DNA of 10,603 nt from NCBI GenBank assembly GCA_040268355.1, contig JAWRIT010000085.1, positions 1 through 10,603 of the forward strand, read 5' to 3'. This stretch comes from UBA1367 sp040268355 (GTDB lineage Bacteria > Actinomycetota > Coriobacteriia > Coriobacteriales > Atopobiaceae). Each line of letters opens with the position of its first letter. Position 1 is the first letter of the stretch. Under the pieces are notes generated by a model that worked only from the letters and a program-made list of their open reading frames with translations, searched no databases and had not been told where the DNA came from. A program made the position numbers and the translations under genes. Of the stretch, positions 1-5,904 are shown piece by piece.

Positions 1-38
<38 letters not shown>

Positions 39-54
39 GCGGACTGGAATGCCG

Positions 55-534
55 CTAGAGCAGCTCCACGATGCGTCGCTCGATCTGCTCGGGGGTCGTG
101 GTGGGAGCGAAGCGGGCTATGACCTGCCCCTTGCGGTCCACGAGGAACTTGGTGAAGTTCCATTTGATGCTCGCGCCCCCGATGCCGCCCTGCTGGGACT
201 TGAGCCAGCCATAGAGTGGGGCCTCATCTGCGCCATTTACGTCGACCTTCAAGAACTGGGGGAAGGTCATCGAGAAGCGCCCCACGCAGAACTCATGGAT
301 CTCGTCGTCAGACCCGGGGGCTTGGTTCCCAAACTGGTTGCAGGGGAAGTCGAGAATCTCAAAGCCCTGCTCGCGATAGCTGTCATAGAGCTCCTGGAGC
401 CCCGCGTACTGCGGCGTGAAGCCGCATCCGGTGGCGGTATTGACGACCAGCAGGACCTTGCCGCGGAAGTCTTCCAGGTTCCTGTCGGTGCCGTCCTGCG
501 CCTTGACCGTGAAGTCGTAGATGCTCTCTGCCAT
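55..534 (-). CDS. Glutathione peroxidase-family thiol peroxidase
   Basis: The 159-residue product is the usual length for bacterial GPx/BtuE-type peroxidases, which reduce hydrogen peroxide and organic hydroperoxides in the cytoplasm. The family signatures are present in order. NTATGCGFTPQY carries the peroxidatic Cys37 (cysteine, not selenocysteine). FPCNQFG at 63-69 carries the catalytic Gln67, and KWNFTKFLV has Trp125 and Asn126. Cys83, in the EFCVGRF segment, sits where the resolving cysteine of thioredoxin-dependent GPx enzymes lies, so thioredoxin may be the real reductant; this is inferred from the family. The ATG at 534 is chosen because GAGAGGAG lies 6 bases upstream. The frame is open 20 codons further up to an ATG at 594, but that extension has no family similarity and no ribosome site. 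The gene is divergent from the PfkB kinase and stands alone here. Confidence 0.93.
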   Translation of the reverse strand: MAESIYDFTVKAQDGTDRNLEDFRGKVLLVVNTATGCGFTPQYAGLQELYDSYREQGFEILDFPCNQFGNQAPGSDDEIHEFCVGRFSMTFPQFLKVDVNGADEAPLYGWLKSQQGGIGGASIKWNFTKFLVDRKGQVIARFAPTTTPEQIERRIVELL

Positions 535-540
535 GTGCCG

Positions 541-548
541 CTCCTCTC
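541..548 (-). promoter_or_regulatory. Ribosome binding site deciding the peroxidase start
   Basis: The minus strand reads GAGAGGAG here, 6 bases before the ATG at 534. It fixes the start at MAESIYDF rather than at the in-frame ATG at 594. Confidence 0.8.
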
Positions 549-576
549 GTCGTGCGTTCTGGGGACAACAATAGCA

Positions 577-600
577 CACTAAATAGTAGTGCACAATATA
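577..600 (-). promoter_or_regulatory. Possible peroxidase promoter with overlapping inverted repeat
   Basis: On the minus strand TATATT (600-595) resembles a -10 box. A weak 4-of-6 match to a -35 box, TGGAGA (622-617), lies 16 bases upstream. Just downstream of the -10 is an inverted repeat, CACTA-N5-TAGTG (577-591), which would cover the expected transcription start and could be an operator. The segment is noticeably AT-richer than its surroundings. The motifs are short, so this is tentative. Confidence 0.35.
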
Positions 601-711
601 AGTGAGATAGTCGCTTTCTCCATCCTTCCCTCAGCTCATGCGCACGGGAGGTCAATGGGGCCGAGAACGATACCACTTGTCTAGTGCCCGGCATCATTCG
701 CTAGGTTTTCG

Positions 712-741
712 TTCATCATGTCAGGTGCCATGCACCATAAT
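712..741 (+). promoter_or_regulatory. Possible promoter/operator of the PfkB kinase gene
   Basis: CATAAT at 736-741 is a reasonable -10 box. TTCATC at 712-717 would be a weak -35 with 18-base spacing. Between them lies TGTCAGGTGC (719-728), which overlaps a small inverted repeat GGTGC-CAT-GCACC (724-736). The same ten-base TGTCAGGTGC occurs in the leader of the aldo/keto reductase gene at 3758-3767. A repressor bound here would block polymerase. Confidence 0.35.
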
Positions 742-760
742 GAATGGCATTGGAGCGCTG

Positions 761-767
761 GAAGGAG
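761..767 (+). promoter_or_regulatory. Ribosome binding site deciding a TTG start
   Basis: GAAGGAG lies 6 bases before TTG at 774, and the resulting N-terminus, MIYTVTLNPAID, is the canonical beginning of 1-phosphofructokinases. The upstream in-frame ATG at 744 has no ribosome site and would add ten residues that do not belong to the family. Confidence 0.85.
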
Positions 768-773
768 CTTACG

Positions 774-1706
774 TTGATTTATACCGTGACTTTGAACCCG
801 GCCATCGACTACGTGATGCACCCGTTGACACTGGACATGGGGTTCACCAACAGGTCCTCGACCGAAGAGATTCACTGCGGCGGCAACGGCATTAACGTGT
901 CGACCCTTCTCAACGAGCTGGGCGTCATCAATATCGCTTTTGGCATCGTCGCCGGCTTTACGGGGGAATACCTCCTGAACCGCCTGCAGGAGAAGGGCAT
1001 CTCCTGCAACTTCGTGAAGCTCGACCGTGGCTACACCCGCATCAACGTCAAGATGAATGGCATCGTCATGACGATGGTCAACGGCATGGGCCCCAAGATC
1101 CCGCTCAAGAAGGTCGACGAGCTGCTGGGCCGCATCGACGGGCTGGCTCACGGCGACACGCTGGTGCTCACGGGCTCCATTCCCAAGTCGCTGCCAGAGG
1201 ACATGTACAACATCATCATGAAGACCCTCGAAGGCCGTGGCATCCGCTTTGTCGTCGACGCGCCGGGGTCGCTGCTCATGGAGTCGCTCGACCGCGAGCC
1301 GTTCCTCATCAAGCCCAACAACCACGAGGTCGGCCGCATCTTTGACGCCCGTCCCGAGACCCCCGAGGAGTGCATCCCCTTCGCCAAGGAGCTGCACGAG
1401 CGCGGCGCTCGCAACGTGATCGTCTCCTGCGGTGGGCACGGTTCGTTGCTCTACGACGAGTTCGGCAACATCCACACGGTGCCGACCGCCAAGATTCGCC
1501 TGGTGAACGCGACCGGAGCGGGAGACTCGATGGTCGCGGGCTTCGTCGCCAAGACCGACGCTGGCGAGGACTACGAGACGGCCCTGCGCTTTGCGTCCGC
1601 CTGCGGCTCCGCCACAGCTGCCTCCAAGGGCATCGCCAAGCACAGCACCATCATGCGAGTCTTCAACGCGCAGGAGAAAATCATCGCGGCGCAAGAAAAG
1701 AAGTAA
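774..1706 (+). CDS. fruK: 1-phosphofructokinase-type PfkB hexose-phosphate kinase
   Basis: The 310-residue cytoplasmic kinase belongs to the PfkB (ribokinase-like) family and most likely phosphorylates fructose 1-phosphate to fructose 1,6-bisphosphate. The N-terminus YTVTLNPAIDYV, the substrate motif CGGNGINVS (35-43), KPNNHE (180-185) and the ATP/anion-hole motif NATGAGDSMVAGF are all typical. Asp251 in GAGD is the catalytic base. The motif reads GGNG where FruK and LacC enzymes usually have GGKG, a modest oddity at residue 38. Tagatose-6-phosphate kinase (LacC) has the same fold and cannot be excluded from sequence alone. The following ptsI supports a role in PTS-sugar catabolism, but no fructose EII gene is in the window. 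TTG at 774 is chosen as the start because of the ribosome site and the family N-terminus. Confidence 0.88.
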   Translation: MIYTVTLNPAIDYVMHPLTLDMGFTNRSSTEEIHCGGNGINVSTLLNELGVINIAFGIVAGFTGEYLLNRLQEKGISCNFVKLDRGYTRINVKMNGIVMTMVNGMGPKIPLKKVDELLGRIDGLAHGDTLVLTGSIPKSLPEDMYNIIMKTLEGRGIRFVVDAPGSLLMESLDREPFLIKPNNHEVGRIFDARPETPEECIPFAKELHERGARNVIVSCGGHGSLLYDEFGNIHTVPTAKIRLVNATGAGDSMVAGFVAKTDAGEDYETALRFASACGSATAASKGIAKHSTIMRVFNAQEKIIAAQEKK

Positions 1707-1722
1707 CAGCTCATCGGCTTTC

Positions 1723-1749
1723 GGGCGGGGCGTCAGCGCCCCGCCTTTT
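1723..1749 (+). terminator. Rho-independent terminator after the PfkB kinase
   Basis: A perfect 9-base stem, GGCGGGGCG (1724-1732) with CGCCCCGCC (1737-1745), is closed by a TCAG loop and followed by four T residues. It begins 17 bases after the kinase stop codon and ends 56 bases before the ptsI start codon. Confidence 0.88.
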
Positions 1750-1793
1750 GCATATGGTTTCGGCGTACACACGTTATGAAGGTCCCATACGAC

Positions 1794-1800
1794 AGGAGGT
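1794..1800 (+). promoter_or_regulatory. Near-consensus ribosome binding site of ptsI
   Basis: AGGAGGT lies 5 bases before ATG at 1806. It selects the start MFEGVNAS over the in-frame ATG at 1776, which has no ribosome site and would place the AGGAGGT inside the coding region. Such a strong site fits the high expression expected of enzyme I. Confidence 0.88.
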
Positions 1801-1805
1801 ACCAC

Positions 1806-3509
1806 ATGTTCGAGGGCGTCAACGCATCTGACGGGATTGGCATCGGTGTCGCACAGGTTGCCATTGCTCCCGATCTGTCGTTCGTGCCGTTCAAGCCCGA
1901 GGATCACGAGGCCGAGAAGGCGCGCTTTCTGGCCGCTCGTGACAAGTTCGTCGCCGCCACAGAGGCCCAGATCGAGCGCATGAAGGCCAATGGCCTCGAG
2001 AACGAGGCTGGCATCATGTCGGCCCATATCGAGTTCGGTACCGACGAGGGCATCAAGGATATGGTCGAGGGCTCCATCGACGGTGGCATGTGCGCCGAGC
2101 AGGCGGTCACCGAGGCGTACGATATGTACTACAACATGTTCTCCGCCATGGAGGACGAGCTGTTCCGCGAGCGCGCCGCCGACGTCGCCGACGTCAAGAT
2201 CGGCCTGCTCGCCGACCTTCTGGGCAAGGAGGTCGTCGACCTCTCGTCGCTGCCCGAGAACTCGATCGTCGTCGTCGAGGAGCTGACCCCCTCCATGACG
2301 GCCGACATCGACAAGGAGAACGTCGCCGCCATCATCACCGAGACCGGCGGTCGCACGTCGCACGCTGCCATCATCTGCCGTGCCCTCGAGATTCCTGCCG
2401 TGCTCTCCGTGCCCGAGGCCACCAAGAACATCAAGGCGGGGTCGCTGTGCATCGTGGACGGCGCCAATGGCTTCGTCATTCCCAACCCGAGCGACGCCCA
2501 GCTCTCCGACTACCGCGAGAAGGCCAAGAAGCTCGCCGAGGAGAAGGCGGCGCTCGAGGCCTTCCGTGGCGTCCCGACCGTGACCGCCGACGGCATCGAG
2601 AAGATCCTCGTCGCCAACATCGGCAACCCCAACGACGCCAACGCTGCCGTCGAGCATGACGCCGAGGGCGTCGGCCTGTTCCGCTCCGAGTTCCTGTTCA
2701 TGGATGCCCAGGAGCTCCCGTCCGAGGAGGAGCAGTTTGCCGCCTACCAGAAGGTCGTCCTGCGCATGAAGGACCAGCCGGTCATCATCCGTACGCTCGA
2801 CGTGGGTGGCGACAAGGAGATCCCCTACATGGACCTCCCGAAGGAAGAGAACCCCTTCCTGGGATACCGCGCCATCCGCTACTGCCTTGCCAACCCCGAG
2901 GAGTTCAAGGTGCAGCTGCGCGCGCTGCTACGCGCCTCCGCGTTCGGCGACGTCAAGATCATGATTCCGCTGGTCACCTGCATCGACGAGATTCGCAAGG
3001 TCAGGACCCTCGTGGCGGAGTGCAAGGCCGAGCTTGACGAGCGTGGCATCAAGTACGATCACAACATCGAGGTCGGCACCATGGTCGAGACGCCTGCTGC
3101 CGCCCAGATCGCCGACATCCTCGCCGCCGAGTGCGACTTCTTCTCCATCGGCACCAACGACCTCATCGGGTACACCATGTGCGCCGACCGTGGTCAGGAC
3201 AAGGTGTCTTACCTGTACAACCCCTACCAGCCGGCCGTCCTGCGCTCGCTGCAGCGCATCATCGGCGAGGCCAACAAGGCGGGCATCATGGTCGGCATGT
3301 GCGGCGAGGCTGCGGCCGATCCGCTGTTCATTCCGGTCCTCATCGGCTTTGGCCTTGACGAGTTCTCCGTCTCCGCCCCGTCGATCCTGAGGGCACGGCG
3401 CATCATCTCGCTGTGGACCAAGGAGGAGGCCGACGCCCTGGTCGAGAAGATCATGAAGTTCAAGACCGACGCCGAGGTCAAGGCTGCGCTCCAGGCTGCT
3501 GCCAAGTAG
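1806..3509 (+). CDS. ptsI: Phosphoenolpyruvate-protein phosphotransferase (PTS enzyme I)
   Basis: The 567-residue product is full length for enzyme I, which takes phosphate from phosphoenolpyruvate and passes it to HPr in the cytoplasm, energising all PTS sugar uptake. The N-terminal HPr-binding and phosphohistidine domains are present, with TETGGRTSHAAIICR carrying the active-site His186. The C-terminal PEP-binding barrel shows LFRSEFLF (Arg293), IRTLDVGGDK (Arg329), GTMVETPAA (Glu428), SIGTNDL and the catalytic Cys499 in MCGEAA. SIGTNDLIGYT deviates slightly from the common SIGTNDLTQYT. ptsH is not adjacent, unlike the classic ptsHI arrangement. The gene lies between two strong terminators, so it may be transcribed on its own or by read-through from the kinase promoter. 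Confidence 0.97.
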   Translation: MFEGVNASDGIGIGVAQVAIAPDLSFVPFKPEDHEAEKARFLAARDKFVAATEAQIERMKANGLENEAGIMSAHIEFGTDEGIKDMVEGSIDGGMCAEQAVTEAYDMYYNMFSAMEDELFRERAADVADVKIGLLADLLGKEVVDLSSLPENSIVVVEELTPSMTADIDKENVAAIITETGGRTSHAAIICRALEIPAVLSVPEATKNIKAGSLCIVDGANGFVIPNPSDAQLSDYREKAKKLAEEKAALEAFRGVPTVTADGIEKILVANIGNPNDANAAVEHDAEGVGLFRSEFLFMDAQELPSEEEQFAAYQKVVLRMKDQPVIIRTLDVGGDKEIPYMDLPKEENPFLGYRAIRYCLANPEEFKVQLRALLRASAFGDVKIMIPLVTCIDEIRKVRTLVAECKAELDERGIKYDHNIEVGTMVETPAAAQIADILAAECDFFSIGTNDLIGYTMCADRGQDKVSYLYNPYQPAVLRSLQRIIGEANKAGIMVGMCGEAAADPLFIPVLIGFGLDEFSVSAPSILRARRIISLWTKEEADALVEKIMKFKTDAEVKAALQAAAK

Positions 3510-3558
3510 CGTTCAGCATCTGTCGCGCCTTCAGCGGCGCGCGCCCTTCGTATGGGTT

Positions 3559-3600
3559 CGGTGCCCGCGTCCGGCCTTTGCCGGGTGCGGGCACCGTTTT
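3559..3600 (+). terminator. Strong Rho-independent terminator after ptsI
   Basis: A long hairpin has the stem GGTGCCCGC (3560-3568) pairing with GCGGGCACC (3587-3595). It continues through GTCCGG/CCGGGT with two G-T pairs, plus an outer C-G pair. The hairpin spans 3559-3596 around a short CTTT loop and is followed by four T residues. It begins about 50 bases after the ptsI stop codon. Confidence 0.9.
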
Positions 3601-3602
3601 GT

Positions 3603-3617
3603 ATGGCGGACCGCCAT
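3603..3617. repeat. Short inverted repeat between ptsI and the aldo/keto reductase gene
   Basis: ATGGCGG-A-CCGCCAT is a perfect 7-1-7 palindrome directly behind the ptsI terminator. It is too compact to make a good terminator and has no T tail. It could be a protein-binding site. The rest of 3618-3749 holds nothing I recognise. Confidence 0.4.
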
Positions 3618-3749
3618 CGCCTGGGAAAGGATGCGCGAGAGGGGCGCATAGGTGCGGGCCTGTGCAGGACACGGGTGGGAGGTCCGTCGTCCGGCGTTGC
3701 CTCGACAGTTTCGCGCCGGGGACGATCCCTAAAGCACACTGAAGGGTCG

Positions 3750-3783
3750 TATGATGGTGTCAGGTGCATAGGGGACACCTGAC
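3750..3783 (+). promoter_or_regulatory. Candidate promoter and operator of the aldo/keto reductase gene
   Basis: TATGAT (3750-3755) matches a -10 box. It is followed at once by a perfect inverted repeat, GTCAGGTG (3759-3766) and CACCTGAC (3776-3783), with a 9-base spacer. The repeat covers the expected transcription start, a classic repressor position. No good -35 box is visible 16-18 bases upstream. The left arm is part of TGTCAGGTGC (3758-3767), which also occurs upstream of the PfkB kinase at 719-728. Confidence 0.5.
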
Positions 3784-3807
3784 TTACGACAAAAAGGAGA
3801 GGATCTC

Positions 3808-4944
3808 ATGGCGTATGCGCGCGACTACCTGGGGCATGACACGCCCAAGCTTGGCTTTGGCATGATGCGCCTTCCCAAGCTCGAGGACGGCTCCATGGAC
3901 ATGGAGCAGATCTGCCAGATGGTGGACGTCTTCATGGATGCGGGACTCACGTACTTCGACACGGCCTACGTGTACGACGGGGGAGAGTCCGAGATCGCCA
4001 CGCGCAAGGCGCTCACCGAGCGCTACCCGCGCGATGCCTTCACCGTGACCACCAAGGCCAATGCCTGGCTGGGCAACCCGACCGCCGAGCAGACCAAGCA
4101 GCAGCTGGAGACGTCCATGCAGCGCCTGGGCGTCGATTACCTCGACTACTACCTGCTCCATGCCATCCAGGACAACAACCAGCAGACCTATGACGACTTT
4201 GGGCTATGGGATTGGATTCGCAGCCTCAAGGAGCAGGGGATCATCAGGCGCTGGGGCTTCTCGTTCCACGCCGGCCCCGAGCGTCTGGAGAGCCTGCTGA
4301 CGAGCTACCCTGACATCGACTTCATTCAGCTGCAGATCAACTATGCCGATATGGAGGATCCCGTCGTGCAGGCGAGGGCAAACTTCGAGGTGGCCCGGGC
4401 GCACGGCGTTCCCTTCACCGTGATGGAGCCGGTGAAGGGTGGCCTGCTCGCCGCCCCGCCACGAGTGGTGCGCGAGGTGCTCTTTGAGGCGAACCCCGAC
4501 GCCTCGTTCGCGAGCTGGGCCATTCGGTACGCGGCGTCGATGGACGGCGTTCTGACCGTGCTCTCCGGCATGTCGACGCTGGAGCAGGTGCAGGACAACG
4601 TGAGCTACATGGCGAACTTCAAGCCGCTTTCCGCCGATGAGCAGGCGGTGGTGCAGCGCGCCCAGGACCTGTTGGCGGGCGTGCACCAGTACAAGTGCAC
4701 GGCGTGTCACTATTGCACGGACGGCTGCCCCATGGGCATTCCCATTCCCGACTTCTTCAAGGCGATGAACCAGAAGCTCATCTTTGAGAACGAGGAGAGC
4801 GCGCTTCGTCGTTATCGGCAGGCTGCCGAGAAGGCGCAGGTCAACGCAAGTGACTGCATCAACTGCGGACAGTGCGAGTCGGCCTGCCCGCAGGGACTGC
4901 CCATCATTGAGTACCTGCAGGAAGTTGCCGACGCTCTGGAGTAG
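3808..4944 (+). CDS. Aldo/keto reductase with C-terminal double 4Fe-4S domain
   Basis: The 378-residue product combines an N-terminal aldo/keto reductase barrel (about 1-285) with a ferredoxin-like tail, the layout of COG1453 oxidoreductases. The catalytic tetrad is recognisable: Asp51 and Tyr56 in YFDTAYVYD, Lys83 in TTKAN, and His118 in YYLLHAI. The tail has two clusters of cysteines, Cys297/300/303/307 (CTACHYCTDGCP) and Cys350/353/356/360 (CINCGQCESACP), each the standard pattern for a 4Fe-4S centre. Electrons may therefore pass between a nicotinamide-linked substrate and an iron-sulphur partner; the physiological substrate is unknown. No signal peptide is present, so it is cytoplasmic. 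Start ATG 3808 follows AAGGAGAGG at a normal distance. It is probably monocistronic, with its own candidate operator upstream and a bidirectional terminator downstream. Confidence 0.93.
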   Translation: MAYARDYLGHDTPKLGFGMMRLPKLEDGSMDMEQICQMVDVFMDAGLTYFDTAYVYDGGESEIATRKALTERYPRDAFTVTTKANAWLGNPTAEQTKQQLETSMQRLGVDYLDYYLLHAIQDNNQQTYDDFGLWDWIRSLKEQGIIRRWGFSFHAGPERLESLLTSYPDIDFIQLQINYADMEDPVVQARANFEVARAHGVPFTVMEPVKGGLLAAPPRVVREVLFEANPDASFASWAIRYAASMDGVLTVLSGMSTLEQVQDNVSYMANFKPLSADEQAVVQRAQDLLAGVHQYKCTACHYCTDGCPMGIPIPDFFKAMNQKLIFENEESALRRYRQAAEKAQVNASDCINCGQCESACPQGLPIIEYLQEVADALE

Positions 4945-4974
4945 GGCCGGAGCAGGGCGCTCTCTTGGGGGTGT

Positions 4975-4991
4975 GCGTCCCGTTGGGACGC
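4975..4991. repeat. Hairpin downstream of the aldo/keto reductase gene
   Basis: GCGTCCC-GTT-GGGACGC is a perfect 7-3-7 inverted repeat 30 bases after the stop codon. It lacks a T tail, so it is more likely to stabilise the 3' end of the mRNA than to terminate it. Confidence 0.45.
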
Positions 4992-5054
4992 GGTGCGAAG
5001 GCAACCCCACCGTCCGCCCTCGGCGATAGCGCGAGCGCATACGGGAAACAGCCC

Positions 5055-5085
5055 TTGCCAACCCTTGGCAACCGCTCGGTACCGA
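5055..5085. repeat. Two adjacent palindromes
   Basis: TTGCCAA-CCC-TTGGCAA (5055-5071, perfect 7-3-7) is followed by the perfect 10-base palindrome TCGGTACCGA (5076-5085). Both lie between the aldo/keto reductase gene and the bidirectional terminator, about 50 bases downstream of the tRNA on its own strand. Their role is unknown; DNA-binding sites or processing hairpins are possible. Confidence 0.4.
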
Positions 5086-5088
5086 ACG

Positions 5089-5130
5089 AAAAGGTGGGAC
5101 GGGAAAAATACCCCGTCCCACCTGCATTTT
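5089..5130. terminator. Bidirectional terminator for tRNA-Pro and the aldo/keto reductase
   Basis: GGTGGGACGGG (5093-5103) pairs perfectly over 11 bases with CCCGTCCCACC (5112-5122) around an A-rich loop. The plus strand continues into a T run starting at 5127. The minus strand continues into TTTT (opposite 5092-5089). The hairpin can thus end both the aldo/keto reductase transcript and the convergent tRNA transcript. Confidence 0.85.
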
Positions 5131-5132
5131 TA

Positions 5133-5209
5133 TGGTCGGAGCGACTGGATTCGAACCAGCGACCCTCTGCTCCCAAAGCAGATGCGCTACCAAGCTGCGC
5201 CACGCTCCG
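5133..5209 (-). tRNA. tRNA-Pro (anticodon UGG)
   Basis: The minus strand folds into a complete 77-base cloverleaf including an encoded CCA end (5135-5133). The acceptor stem is CGGAGCG (5209-5203) with CGCTCCG (5143-5137), and the discriminator is A. The anticodon arm is TCTGC-TTTGGGA-GCAGA, which gives anticodon TGG and decodes CCA and related proline codons. The T arm carries GGTTCGAATCC. The tRNA has its own TATAAT box and ends at a strong hairpin terminator. Confidence 0.97.
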
Positions 5210-5220
5210 AATGTGGGTTC

Positions 5221-5226
5221 ATTATA
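5221..5226 (-). promoter_or_regulatory. -10 box of the tRNA-Pro promoter
   Basis: The minus strand reads TATAAT, a perfect consensus -10, 11 bases before the mature tRNA 5' end. The -35 region at normal spacing reads only GAAAAG, so the promoter may rely on the -10 or on an activator. A short 5' leader would be removed by RNase P. Confidence 0.7.
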
Positions 5227-5396
5227 GGCGAACGTTGCGGCGCCTTTTCCGCGAATTGTCCCGTGCCCCAAAGCACCACTGGCAGCATCGCCATTTGCGA
5301 ACCCGTGCAACGAGGGCGAGATGCGGCTCGCGCGCGAGCCTCCTTCCGCTCGCAGGCACCCCCGACCTCAGGAGCGACCCTTGTCGACCCAGGGCC

Positions 5397-5402
5397 TATA
5401 CT
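5397..5402 (+). promoter_or_regulatory. Possible -10 box for the Spx/ArsC-like gene cluster
   Basis: TATACT lies 56 bases before the start codon at 5459, in the 249-base gap between the tRNA and this gene. No convincing -35 box stands 16-18 bases upstream; a TTGTCG at 5381 is too close. I see no other feature in this gap apart from the tRNA promoter. Confidence 0.35.
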
Positions 5403-5458
5403 GAGAGCGGACCACCGTTGTCGCCCTTGTCCGACCTGCGCAGAAAGTCGAGACCACC

Positions 5459-5830
5459 ATGCCGACCGCACCCGTCCTGTTCGTCGAATACCCCACGTGC
5501 TCCACCTGCCGAAAGGCAAAGAAGTGGCTGGACGCCCATGACGTTGCTCACATTGACCGTCACATCGTGGAGGACGTGCCCACCGCCGACGAGCTTGCGG
5601 CGTGGCACGCCACAAGCGGACTTCCCGTACGACGGTTCTTCAACACCAGTGGCAAGCGCTACCGCGAGCTCAACATCAAGGCACGACTCGATGCCGGCAT
5701 GACCGACGACGAGGCCTTCGCCACGCTCGCCACCGAAGGTATGCTCATTAAGCGGCCCATCGTGGTGGGCGCGGACTTCGTGCTGGTGGGCTTTCGGGAG
5801 GCCGCCTGGGAAGAGGCCCTGCTGTCGTAG
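5459..5830 (+). CDS. Spx/ArsC-family thioredoxin-fold protein (arsenate reductase-like)
   Basis: The 123-residue cytoplasmic protein belongs to the ArsC/Spx/YffB superfamily. It opens with a redox-type YPTCSTCRKAKKWL motif, giving a CxxC pair at Cys14 and Cys17. It continues with FFNTSGKRYREL (60-71) and MLIKRPIVV (95-103), whose Arg-Pro precedes the strand that holds the active site in ArsC folds. Members are often annotated as arsenate reductase, but many are not. Spx members regulate RNA polymerase under disulphide stress, and YffB-like members have no settled role. No arsB or arsR gene is nearby, so arsenate detoxification is not supported by context. The ATG start is the only good one, although the ribosome site upstream is weak (GAAAG, about 10 bases away). 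It lies 74 bases ahead of the HAD gene and may share a transcript with it. Confidence 0.85.
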   Translation: MPTAPVLFVEYPTCSTCRKAKKWLDAHDVAHIDRHIVEDVPTADELAAWHATSGLPVRRFFNTSGKRYRELNIKARLDAGMTDDEAFATLATEGMLIKRPIVVGADFVLVGFREAAWEEALLS

Positions 5831-5891
5831 GCGACACGGTGTCAGAGCACGTCCGGTCTGAGCAGACGGCGGGTGCCATGTGTCCGACATC

Positions 5892-5899
5892 GAGAGGGG
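5892..5899 (+). promoter_or_regulatory. Ribosome binding site deciding the HAD phosphatase start
   Basis: GAGAGGGG lies 5 bases before ATG at 5905. That start puts the catalytic DIDGT at residues 7-11, as in other Cof-type enzymes. The in-frame GTG at 5839 would add 22 unrelated residues. Confidence 0.75.
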
Positions 5900-5904
5900 C
5901 AGCC

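Noticed and set aside
681..2657. A 658-codon open frame on the minus strand opposite the PfkB kinase and ptsI.
   Set aside because: It runs antisense to two well-conserved genes, has no recognisable domain, and its composition is what G+C-rich genes give in the opposite frame.
4204..5310. A 368-codon minus-strand frame that runs through the tRNA-Pro gene and into the aldo/keto reductase.
   Set aside because: It reads through a functional tRNA and a strong terminator. The peptide around the tRNA is the familiar translated-tRNA artefact.
4965..5702. A 245-codon plus-strand frame spanning the tRNA region and the Spx-like gene.
   Set aside because: It covers a terminator and the tRNA complement, and is out of frame with the recognisable Spx/ArsC-like protein.
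5459..5830. Naming this gene arsC and inferring arsenic resistance.
   Set aside because: There is no arsenite exporter or ArsR regulator nearby. The CxxC form is shared with Spx and YffB proteins, so only the superfamily is called.
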